Assembly (NCBI GenBank): GCA_949710005.1 | Contig: OX453272.1 | Coordinates: 20,065,929 to 20,129,928, forward strand | Length of the DNA: 64,000 bases | DNA from: Ricordea florida | Taxonomy: Eukaryota > Cnidaria > Anthozoa > Corallimorpharia > Ricordeidae | Direction of reading: 5' to 3' | Shown: piece by piece, positions 22,801 to 34,800 of the stretch | How positions within the stretch are numbered: the stretch's first letter is position 1 | Layout of the letters: every line of letters starts with the position of its first letter | Notes under the pieces: generated by a model | Databases searched by the model: none | Seen by the model: the letters and a program-made list of their open reading frames with translations, nothing else | What the model was told of the DNA's origin: nothing | Made by a program: the position numbers and the translations under genes

Positions 22801-25800
22801 GGCATTCTTCGCTACAATTTTGTCTGTTTTCCACAGCACGGAGTCTTTCCCCTTCTCGGCGTTCTTCGTTAACATTTTGTCTGTTTTCTCGAGCCCGGAC
22901 TCTTTCTGCTTGTCGGCGTTCTTCGCTATAATTTCGTCTCCTTTCTCTTTCCCGAGCTCGCCTTCTTTGGCGATCTTCTTCGCTCAATCTTCCCCAGTTA
23001 ATTTTTGCTGCCTTCCGCTTTCTTTCCCGTTGCTCTTCACCTGAACCCTGTGTTCTGCAAATTATATTTTCTTTGCTACTGTTTGTTGACAATAGCAATA
23101 GAAATTGTTTCGTTTATCCTTTACTAAAACTTTAACAGTGTAGAGTAATAATATTGTCTCAAAAAGACAATGAACTGAAAATTTCTTTTCAGTCGTCAAC
23201 ACAATTTCCCGCCAAAAATACGCGGGCTACCAGAACTCGATGAGTTAACACATGAGCCCACAATTTGGTCATGTGATGCTGGTCAGTGGCTATCCCGTTT
23301 TGACAGCTGTCAATTGACCATATTGTGAATGTCCAATATAAAAGATGTGGATTTGCCAAGACACGCCTGAGATACCCCTCCCTTCCTTTTGATAGTCTCC
23401 CCTACCCTACCCGTACAATCTGTAGACGCGTACGTACCTACGTACGCTCGGTCAGTCACGTGACAACCAAAAGAAAAGAGGTTGACCATATTCCATGAGT
23501 ATGGGGCTCTGTCCCACGCGCGCTTCGCGTGGGAGCCCCGCTATTATAACTAGGGGTGGAAAAGTCTGATTGTCTTAAAGCGTAAGAAGAATTATGATTA
23601 TTAAAAATATTACAAATATAAGTTGGGCATAGTTTGTGCTTCACTTTGTACATAAGGGTGCAAATATCCTGCAAGCGCCTGTTCATCATTGTTGGTAACT
23701 CAGCTCTTTTGAGTAATAGTGAATAGCTTGAAAGTTTGTCTCTATAGACCGCCCTCGATCCTCTTTCTTGCAGCCTTTCTAGTTTTCGCGCGTCACTAGA
23801 TCTTCAAAAGTGCCAAACTAAATACGTAAGGTACGGTAGGACTGCTGATTTAAAAAGTACTAGCTTAGCTTTTGTTGGAATTACGTTTCTGAGTCACATG
23901 AGAACACCGATTCCTTTGACTTGCCTTCTTACAAATTGAGCTTATGTGATCAATGAAGTTAAGTTTGGAGTAAATTGTAACACCCAGAAGATTGAGACTT
24001 TCTACTATTTTGATTTCCTCATTGCTACCACAAATTGCATGTGCCGCGCAGTTATCCTGACTGTAGCCAATGTTCATAGTATGATATTTTTTTGAGGTTT
24101 CCAGCAAGAAGATTGTGATCATACCATTTGGTAGCAGTACGCGCACTGTCCCTTAGCTTGGACGTTACACTAGATTGGTTACATCCAGTATGGTAGATTT
24201 GATGATCTTCTGCATACATTGATAAGTTTGTCGGTACACAGTATGACAGGTCGTCCCGGAAGATATTCCATAGCAACGGGCCTAGGGCAGAGCCCTGGGG
24301 GCCACCACGGCTGACGGTCCTGCGTGAGCTAACATGATTTCCTAATTTCACACCGTAATTCCGGTTAGAGAGATAGCTGTTTAGAAGTTGTACTGCGCTG
24401 TCCTGGAAACCATATGCTTTGAACTTGGAACTCAGAAGCAATGGCGGATGAAGCGAGTCGAAAGCCTTTGACATGTCGGTCGATAGAATGCTCACAGCCA
24501 ATTTATTGTCTCTCGCCTTTCTCCATCCCTCCAGTAAGTTATTCAGAGTTGTTTCGCAGCTGTGTACCTTACGGTAAGCAGACGAGTATTCATACATGTG
24601 ACTATCAAAGCCAACAGTGAGTTGCGTGCCAACTAGCTGCTCAAATACTTTATCCACACATGGTAGAACAGTTATGGGCCGGTAATTTTCTTTAGAATAC
24701 TTATCATCCTTTTTGTCAACAGGAGTCCAATCCCCACGCTTCCAGTCACTTGGCCACACACTGTTATGTATGCATGAATTAAAGACATCAGCAAGTGGTT
24801 TAGATAGTTCTTTAGATCCGATTTTCATGACTTTTGCCGAGATACTGTCGCAGCCAGTAGCCTTGTTAGTGTTGAGCGAGTCTAAAACAGGTAGGACTTG
24901 TCCTTGCGTAACAGGTTTCACATTAGGGGTCAGTGACCAGTTCTCACTTTCATGTTTAATTCTCTGAATACTAGGATGGTCTTTAAAATCGTCCATTGAT
25001 TTGAGCTGTGCACTGTTTCCACCAATCCCATCGGCTATTATGGCAAAGTAGTCTACTGGAACTTCGACCACTTGTTTTTGATCTTTAATAACGGTTCCAT
25101 GAACACTTAGCTGAGTCTCCGCAATCCTTCTCTGCTTTGTCGCTTCATTTCTTGCTTTTTGCCTACGCTCCCAATTTTCAAGTTTGTTTTTCAAGTATTT
25201 GACGTAGCCTTTCGCTTCGCTCTAATTGCGCTATCCATTTCGAAGTCATGTAAGGAACGTCTTTGTCCCGCACACTCATGCTTTTGAAAGGTTCATCTAA
25301 AATGTCATTCATAAGTAAATTCCAGGCGTGTGCCTGATCAACTTCATCAAACGATTACCCAATGTGCCAAGGGACCGTCGACACACTTCAGCAAGAGCTA
25401 CAAGCTGTCAGGGTTCACTACGCCGATCTACAGTAAGAATTAGAAGTTGCTCGAGAGGAAAGAGATTCACTAAAACTAGCGCTCCAAATAGTCTCTAAAG
25501 ACTTGTATTTAAACTCATCTGTCACGCTGCCTGATAGTGTCAGTGTCGAAATGGTGCGCAAAGATACTCAAGATTTTGTCTTGGTAGGGAAAAAGAATAA
25601 GACCGGAGACCAACAAAGCCAATCTTTGACAGGGAAAAAGGCAAATGGAAGAAATCTTCAGGCTAACAAGTCTTCATCAAGCCAACCAATTACCGAGCGA
25701 ACAAATGCAAATTTAGGTGCTAGTAGAAGGACTCAACGCAAGCAAAGAGAGGGTTTTTTTTGGTTGGCGACTCCATCCTGAAGAATCTACAAGGGAGGAA

Positions 25801-28800
25801 AATGTCAAGCACTGCTAAAATCAAGATTTCTTCTTTCCCAGGATGTACCACACAGGACATGAGAGATCACATTAAACCCATTTTACGCAAAAACCCGGGT
25901 GAAATTGTAATCCATGTCGGCACCAACAGCCTTCGATCATCCACATCAGTGCGTGAATGTGCTGAGGAGATCGTTCATTTGGCTCACACGATAAATGATG
26001 AATCTTCGGCAAAACTGTCGATATCCAGTCTTGTGCCTAGGTCAGACGAGGAGACCCTTGCTTCCAAAGTGTCGGGTGTAAACAAAATTTTACACAAATT
26101 CTGTAATCAAAACGATTGGGGATATGTTGATCATTCCAACATCTCCGCCAGCCACGACTTAAATAGGAGCGGGATCCACTTGAATACGAAAGGAACTGCC
26201 CGTCTGGCCTCAAATTTTATAAAGCATTTTAGAGGAGATTAAAATACCGTCGAGTGGGAGTCTGATGACTGCACGATTTCAAGGGAGCCTTGCGAGTACA
26301 CTTTAAATGAGGGTAAGCCATCAAGACTCTTGAATGTTTTTGGTCGTGGCTTTGTCATGGCATCGCTTAATGTAAATAGTTTACTTGCGCACTTTGATGA
26401 TCTTAGGATATTTGTGGCTAATTCTAAAATTGATATACTAGCAATCAATGAGACGAGTTTAGACAGTTCCATTAGTGATTCCGAAATCTATCTACCGGGA
26501 TTTTATGTCGTTAGGAGGGATCGTCCGGTGAGTAAGTGATGCGGTGGTGGTGTCTGTATTTATTTACGAACCAATATCAATTGTCATGTGAGGGATGATT
26601 TAAAGGGGCAGTGTCACGGGTGACGCATGCGCATTAGCGCACCTAAAATTTTGATAAAATTGGCAAAGTTTTTCAAAATCGCCGAGTGGCTAGAATAGCG
26701 ATTTTTATCTTGTTGAATCGAAGCCACCGTTGTTCATCGCGTGCGACAATATCGTCATTTAGTCAGAGGAACGTCCATTCTTTGCTTCCGTTATAATTTT
26801 TGGTAACACCTTTGCTGCTTGGGGCATTTAGAAGCGATTTGTTCGTATGCTGTTATGTCGGGCCATGGTGGCCGTCAAATTGGAAGCGAGCGCAAACGAA
26901 TCAACACTTCGCAAATGCAGTGTTGTCAAGTCTGGCAAAGGGGTCATTGAAGGATTTCATTAGACAGTGTATTGTACTCTTCTTGGATGTCCGCGAAGAT
27001 AAAATGTGGGTACACCACGGACGCACAAGTTGCTGGTCGTCTTCTTTCTCCGGTATGGCGAAGGTCAGTGTCGATTGGAGAATGTGTTGGTTACCTGTTA
27101 CTGCAGAAAATTTTATTTCAGTGTACGTATTAGAAAACCGTACTTCCTTTCTTAGAAAAAAAAAACAATTGTGACGACAAGTACGAGATCAGAGAAGGTT
27201 GAGGCTCCTCCAGCTAAACGCCATCTTGAAGGTGATATGTACATTCGACTTGCAATTTATTACAATGTTTATCTTTTACATGTGGTTTTATCGTTATACA
27301 TACAGGCTGTAGGTTATAAAAAAGCCAAATTCTTTGTTGTCTCGGAAAAGATACGTAACAACTCTAACAAACAACATGATCCTCTTCACAATATCTTTAT
27401 TTCTTGAATTCCTGGTCATGTAGGTCCTCCACTGACCTCTACCCCTGTGAAACCAGTGCTTGTTTCAGTACCATCGCCTAATTTGACACTGGAAAGTATT
27501 GGTTCCACAAGGTCAATTGAGTTTTTTTACTAGTTTTGAGTAAACATTGTATACACTATGTAGTAGCAACAAAGTCATGTACCCTGTTGATCAAGCAATG
27601 TATTTGGATTGTATGTAATGTAGCTTTCAGTTTCTGCTAGCTGTTACAATATGTTTGATAGAAGTTGCAATTTGGTATTTGCGCTTTTCATGTTTACTGT
27701 TGCAGGCTGGCTTGCAATAAAAGTTTTTAATAAAAATAATTTTTCTTCTCCTATCTTTTGTTGTTGTGCAATCATGTGAACTCTGGAATACACAGCAAGC
27801 TAAGTTGGCACATGTACTTGTATGTCAGAATGAAGCACCAAGATATATATTTCTGATACTGTTAGGTGCGTGAAGGAAACCAAAGAAAAGATAGTCCAGA
27901 TTGTGTTGTTCTGGATTTTTTTCTCTTCTTGTAATATTGCTTCCTCTCATTTCTACAGCAATGTTGATGTGACTGGGATTACAGAATTTTCTGTCAATGA
28001 TAGCACCTAACAGGTTGTTGGAGGCTGTACTGCTTCAAGAGTGATCCAGCATTGGTGGTTCCAACTATAGCTGCAGAGCCATCTCCACCATCAAAAGAAC
28101 TTTTCCAATCAAGAAAAACTAGGTTTAAAATGTCCAAAACAACCAAGTCCTCAGATAATGCAACAACGGAGAATGTATTAATTATAATAATGCTATTTTG
28201 TACAGCCCATTTATAGCCTATAATCAAGGATCAAGTCAACTGTCTCCCATAGGTGTCTGTTAGGGGTTTCATGGTGTCCATAAGAAGAAGTTTGGCTGTA
28301 TATTTAGAAGGGTATTTGCATCTGTGGTTTTAACAGGGTTGATTTTCCTGGGAATTCTAAGGCTTGACCAAAGAAGTCACAATACCGGTATGTTTCAACA
28401 CATTTCTGCATGTGGTTGGTTATGGTCATTGGTTGCTTTTTCGTTTGTAGGCCTTGCATCAATGTGCAAAACAGATGAGTCTGTCTGAGCCAATCAGGCC
28501 ATTTTGTGAGTTAGGTCATCACACATTTTCCATAAAAGGGCTAAAAAGAGAAAAGTTCATGTGAGTGGCTTTTAGATTCTTATTACAAATGTGAACATTG
28601 CAAGGGTTGAAATAAAAACAAATGTGCCCTTTTGCTGTAGTTCACAAAAATGTATCTTGCAATTACAAGAATATCAAATTATTATTATAAAGTCTTGCCA
28701 AAGATGAAAAGTATACTTTTATTTAAAAAAAAAATGAACTGTTCAGTGACAAAAGGTTTTAAATTATTTTTCATTTCTATTACAATATTTATACACTATC

Positions 28801-31800
28801 ATTTAGGCAATGCCAACATTGGAACTTACACAAAACTACAAAATTCACTATGCTATCACTGCCAAATGCACTCCACAGTTAAAAACTCAATTTTATGTTC
28901 CTGACAATTTGACTTTATTTACAATTGTTCATGCAAGTACTAATAGAGCAGGTTCTATCTTCATTCAAGATGGAATCCTATATAAACTCCTGTCTAAGAT
29001 GGGTAATGCTGACAAACCACTTTAACTGCACACGAGGGGCACACTTTCAATGTTCCCCTTTCCCAGATGTTCATACCTATTGAAAACATACTGCCTGTAA
29101 CTAGCCTTTCAGAAGGGCCTAGTGCTGATATCTTCCCTGTTGTTACGAATGTCGCCACAATTCCTGACAGCCAGCTGGAGGACGTCGGGGTCTTGGCACA
29201 GCTTTTGAAACCTTGTGTGCCTTGTGACAAAGCGCCTTTGGCTACAGCATTTATTCTCAGTTTCCTGTGGCATCACCCCCTGACCCCACTCTTTCACCAA
29301 GGCAATCCTGACACAGACAATGTGCCAGGTTCAGATCCTTCAAGGGATGCTTGTGCAGCCATGTGAGAAGCTGAAACCTCTGCACCTTCATTCAGGTCAT
29401 CCTCCATTATTAACAGAGTGTGGATGTATTCCATACTACCTCTCCCTCTCTATAAACTCCTAATAAACAATTTTCTAATCATTGGTTCATCCAATGTTTG
29501 GATGAATTCCTAAAAGGATGATATACAATAATTAGATATCCAGAGAATTACCAAATAAGAAACAATAAACTTTGCCCTAGTATCCCAGAGATAACAATGG
29601 AAAACTTAGAAATGTGACAGGAAATGAAATCTAATGTCAAAGATTAACTATTGATATACAGTGCACAGGTTCTTATTCATAAATACAATGCTTATGTTTC
29701 TGGTGGATTGGAATTGGGTCACCCACATAAATATTTGTTGTGTAAAGATCTTTGGCTCGCTAACATTCACATCCTTGTTCTCATTCACCTGCTCTTCACC
29801 TTCGCTGGGCCTATCATTGGCATTGCTATATGGTTGGCTTGGTCTCTGGCTGGCTGAGGCGGAAATACTGTACTTTCACTAGGCTAGATGAAAATGGAAG
29901 GTAAAAATTGAGTGAAAGGCATCACACCCATACTGAACAAAATGTGACTGCCAATTGAAATGGAAAAAGAAATAGCTGATTTGAAAGCTATGGAAATATT
30001 CTAGGTACCAAACACTGAAATAATAATGAAAGTAATTTATTCATTTATATAGCACGATTTCCAACAAAAAAATGTTCATTAGCGTTTCACAAATGTTATA
30101 ATACGAGGAAAAGAAAATTGACAAATAAAAATTGTTATTTTACAGACAAAAATCGTATTTGGCAACAAATAAGCTACAGCTGTAAAGTGTAACACAACAC
30201 CAACATGAAACAAAGACCTAACCAACAAGAACACCTTCCACTGGCTAAGCTTATAGAGAAAAAAACAGATAATGCATAAATCACTCTGCGATCTCACTTT
30301 ATTTTTACAAGGCTTCGCTGCAGATCCACACTTGCGCAATGCTCCAATGCGGAAGCCTTCGGTTCTACAAGGACACCCTCGATTGGGATTGCTTGTTGTC
30401 CGTTTTGTCAAGCATGTGTTCGTAAAAGTGCAAGAGACACGATTTTCCTAGAAGTAAACCAAATATAAAGTAAGAAATAATGGATATTTCAATACTTTAT
30501 ACTTTTCCAACGACAAAATTTTAATGTCAAGTAAAATCTATCACTTACGGAAGGAATTCGAATGAAGTGAACTTACCGGCGCGGAATCTCTTCGAGTTTC
30601 TTTATCCATTCTTGGAAAACTGGGCAAGACCAGAGACGTATAATGTGGGAACCAGCCAGTCAGAAGAAGAAAAGTATTCGAATTCCTATAAGCGCGTATT
30701 TGGCTAGAGATCGAAGACACTTGGAAAATACAAGATGGCGGACAGCTGAAAGATTTCTCAGAAGGTAACCGTCCAAATGCGCATGCCCAACCGTGACACT
30801 GCCCCTTTAAGTGATGATCAACTTGAATGTCTTGTTATGGAAATTACTAGACCGCACTCTAGACCTTTTTTAGTAAGCACGTGGTACAGACCTCCAAGCT
30901 CCTCGCATGACATTTTTGGTCGTTTTGAAACCCTTATGGATAAAATTGACTCGGAATACAATGATTTCTATCTACTTGGAGATATGAATTGTGATATGTT
31001 GCATAATTGGTCAAATTAACACATCTCGTCGAATTTAACGAATATATTCGATGTTTACGGCTTAAGCCAAATGATTTCTGAGCCAACCAGGATTACACCA
31101 ACGTCACGGACATTGGTTGATCTTTGCATAACTAATTCTCCAGATAAAATTGTTCATTCTGGTGTGGTTCATCTTGGGATTAGCGATCACTCGCTTCTTT
31201 TTATGACCATAAAAATACGTTATGAACGCGCTGGAACGCATTGTCAAAACTCACACTTATAAAGGATTTGATGACGAGAAATTTTTAAACGACCTTGTGA
31301 AACAACCATGGGATTTAATAAGCTTAGAATCAAATCCTACCGCTAATGTGGGCTACATGGAAAACCCTGTTTATGGAAATTGTCGACAAATATGCCCCAT
31401 TAAAAACTAAACGGATTAAAAAAAAAATATTCCCCCTGGATTACAGATGATTTGACGCGAATAATCCACAGACGAAATTATCGGAAAAAGAAAGCTGTCA
31501 TCGAAAACAATGTGGTTAGTTGGGAACAATATAAAAAAGCACGGAATGAAACAAACAATTCATTAAATCAGCCAAACGACAGTACTTCTTGCATAATTTA
31601 GAGTTGAACAAAAAGGATCCCTCCAAAACATGGAAGTTAATTAACGAACTGAGCTCGCGTAAGTCTGGTAAAATCCGTAATATTAACGAAATTAAAACAG
31701 ATAATGAAACTACAAATTCTGCAGCCGAAATTTCGCAGGTTTCTAATGATTTTTTCACGTCTATTGGACCCAATCTAGCCAGTAAAGTACCATTTTATAA

Positions 31801-34800
31801 TGTCGACCCTGTCAGCTATTTACGGCCCACTGACACAGTCTTCTCCTTAAAGGCTCCTAGTTTTACAACTGTATGTGAGCTACTAAGTCAGATTGACGAG
31901 AGGAAAGCCGTGGGGCTAGACGGAATTCCTTGTAAACTTCTGAAATTAGCCAGCTCGATTGTTGGGCCGTCTTTAACGAAAATTTTTAAAAGCTGTATAG
32001 ACTCGGGAACCTTTCCTGATGAATGGAAAATCGCCAAGGTGACTCCTGTTTTTAAAAAAGGATCTAGATCTGATCTAAATAACTATCGACCAATATCTGT
32101 ATCAGTTGACAATTGTACGATTACCTTGACAAAAACAATCTTCTTAACATTTATCAATCCGATCACTCCATAGCACCATGACAGCACTTCTTGAAGCAAC
32201 GCATAACTGGGCAATTAATATAAATAACTGCCTTTTAAATGGTGTGGTATTTATCGACCTTAAAAAGGCTTTCGATACCATTGATCACAAAATCTTGTTA
32301 CGGAAACTAGCAAATTACGGTCTTGACCAGGATTCTTTCAAATTTTTTGCATCCTACCTAGATAATAGGAGCCAAAAATGTTTTGTTAATGGAGTGTTAT
32401 CTAGAGCAAGCGAACTAAGATGCGGTGTTCCACAAGGAATTATTCTTGGTCCTCTATACTTCCTAATATATATTAACGATCTTCCAAACTGCCTTAACAC
32501 AGCATGCGCAAAAATGTTCGCAGATGATACAAATATTACCATTTCTGGTTCAACTCTTGCTGACCTTGAACAAGAAACTAATTCAGAAGTACTTAATCTT
32601 CACTGCTGGCTAAAAGCCAACATGTTAAGTCTTAACATAGCAAAAACTGAGTTTATGGTCATTGGTTCTCGCCAGAAACGTCTTGCTGAAAGCTATAATG
32701 AAATAAATATCAAACTAGAAGACCAATTTATTAGCAAAGTCGATCACGCTAAGTCATTAGGTATCATTATCGACAATCATCTTTCTTGGTCTAATCATGT
32801 TAACGAATATAATTGTCCAAAAAGACATCTTCGGCAATACGCGCTCTCAGACCCCTCATCTCCCAATCTACCCCTGTACTAGTCTATAACACCTTAGTTC
32901 AACCTCACTTTGATTACTGTGGCCTCGTTTGGGATGGCTTAAGTAATCAACTGAGTGATAAACTACAAAAACTGCAGAATCGTGCAGCAAGAGTGATTTT
33001 GAAGGCAAATTACGGGACTAGCTCAAGCCTACTTTTCGATATACTTAAGAGCGGCCGTCTGTAAATATCGAGAATTCGCCGTCAAAACTGAAATTTCGAA
33101 TTCCTTCATATTTGGTCAGAAAAACGCCTTTGGTAAAACATTTATGAAAGTTATAATCAAAGTTTCCAAAGAGTTTCCTTTTTCTAGAAACTGGGCAAAA
33201 AGTGAAATGCCGTATCAACGTCACAGCCGACATCAAATATTCGTGCAAATTAGCACTTTTTTAAATCACTTGGAAATAAAAACGGGTCAACTTAACGCGA
33301 TTATCTTTTGCAGGTGAATGAGGTATCACCAGGTCAACCCGAAAATGTAAAACTATTTGAAAATACTGAGTTTTCACACATCGGGTTTAAAGCGCCGAGA
33401 TTCCTAGTCTTAGCGCATAGGAAAACGCTGAAAATTAAGGAAACTTTAAAAGCAAAAATCGCATACTGGTACATCAAAATTCACAACAAAATTTAAATCA
33501 GAGGAAAGCTCTATTGCTGTACTTTAACATATAAAAAATCTGGCTTGGGCAATTCAAACGCCATCGCTTGAGAGAGGTAAACGCATTGTGAATTTTCATG
33601 TATTAGTAAAAGGAATATTAACTGTCACGCAAGCATAAGGAATAAAATCTTAGCTGTGTTGTTGAAAATCTTTTCTCAGATACAATATGTAAGGCTAAAA
33701 TGAATCTTAATTAATCTTGAATGCATTTTTATCTATTTTAGCTGAAAACTTCGGATAATGTGACAGAAAATTAGTAACCGGAACAATTAAAAAGGTCAAG
33801 ATCCATCTCAAATGTAAACAACACGAAAGTAAAAACAAGGGCAATTGAATTTTTTTCTCATTTGCAGATTACATCTAGAAATATTTTATCGAAAAGATGC
33901 TATTTTAGTGTTTGTTTTTTTTTTTTGCAATTCCTCGTTAAATTGTTATGTTAGGGAAGTGATGGAAATAGACCGAATGCATAAATGGCGGCCAAAAAAT
34001 TATTCTTTTGTTTATGTGCTAATTAGACTGACTAGCATCGTTTGCATGGACATAATTCAAAAGAAATGTTGCTTGAGAGCGAGGTTAGTGACTTTAATTA
34101 GCATATAAACAAAAGAATACATTTTTGGCCACTATTTATGCATTTGGTCTATATCACACTTCAAATAAGTTTTAAAATACGGACACTGATCAAACAGTCA
34201 TCAATACAATTAGTCACAAATTAGAAGTGAAAAGAAAGTTACGTACACCGATCGACCCTAATCTGGCTCTGATGATAACTCATAGAAGCGTATTTTAACA
34301 GCACAGTTGCATGATAAATTCGCGGCAAAAAAAAAAAATAAAAAAAATATATTTTGTGCACTACAATTGTCAACATGCAATAATATTAAAAAGCCTCACG
34401 GCTGCTACCATTCCATTTGTTCACAACCTCCTTCCGACACACTCTTTTTAGGCTCTATTTGAGGCCTTTTACATTGGTACGAAAGGTAAGTTTAGTAAGA
34501 AGAGGAAACAAAACTTTTAGCTGAAATAACAAATTCTTTAACAGTCATTTCCTACCGCTGAAAGTTACTAGCGCAACTCTAAATTCATACAGGTACATTC
34601 CTGAACCAATTCTTGCAACAGGTTAATATATGCTGCTTTTCTCCGTACTGGTGGAACAGGAGCAAGCAGCCAAAGCTCCGTCAGAATTGCAGGTCTCCCT
34701 ATTTCAACTTTGATAGAGAGTTCGCTTTGACCAACTCACATAAATTATTTTGAGCACAGACTATGGGATGAGCCAATATTCATTCTACCCAACTCTTGTT

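Larger units (their letters stand above)
21493..23542 (-). mobile_element. 2.05-kb insertion N splitting element B
   Basis: Defined by the break in the ORF2 reading of element B. The sequence AGCGGGGCTCCC occurs at 21526-21537 and inverted at the right end (23531-23542), suggesting terminal inverted repeats; the extra 33 bp on the left are unexplained. A hairpin (CCCACGCG/CGCGTGGG) lies next to the right end. It carries one minus-strand ORF. Confidence 0.55.
26604..30806 (-). mobile_element. Kolobok-like TTAA transposon C (4.2 kb)
   Basis: Terminal inverted repeats begin AGGGGCAGTGTCACGG and end with its complement, flanked by TTAA at 26600-26603 and 30807-30810. TTAAAGGGG fits the TTAAAGGRR consensus known for T2/Kolobok-type ends. 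Removing it restores element A. Coding remnants lie on the minus strand. No intact transposase frame was found, so it is decayed or non-autonomous; piggyBac is the alternative because it also uses TTAA. Confidence 0.8.

Noticed and set aside
22209..23044. Three additional long ORFs (240, 264 and 219 codons) over the 57-bp repeat array
   Set aside because: They stay open only because the repeat unit is a multiple of three. They do not continue as coding-like sequence beyond the array.
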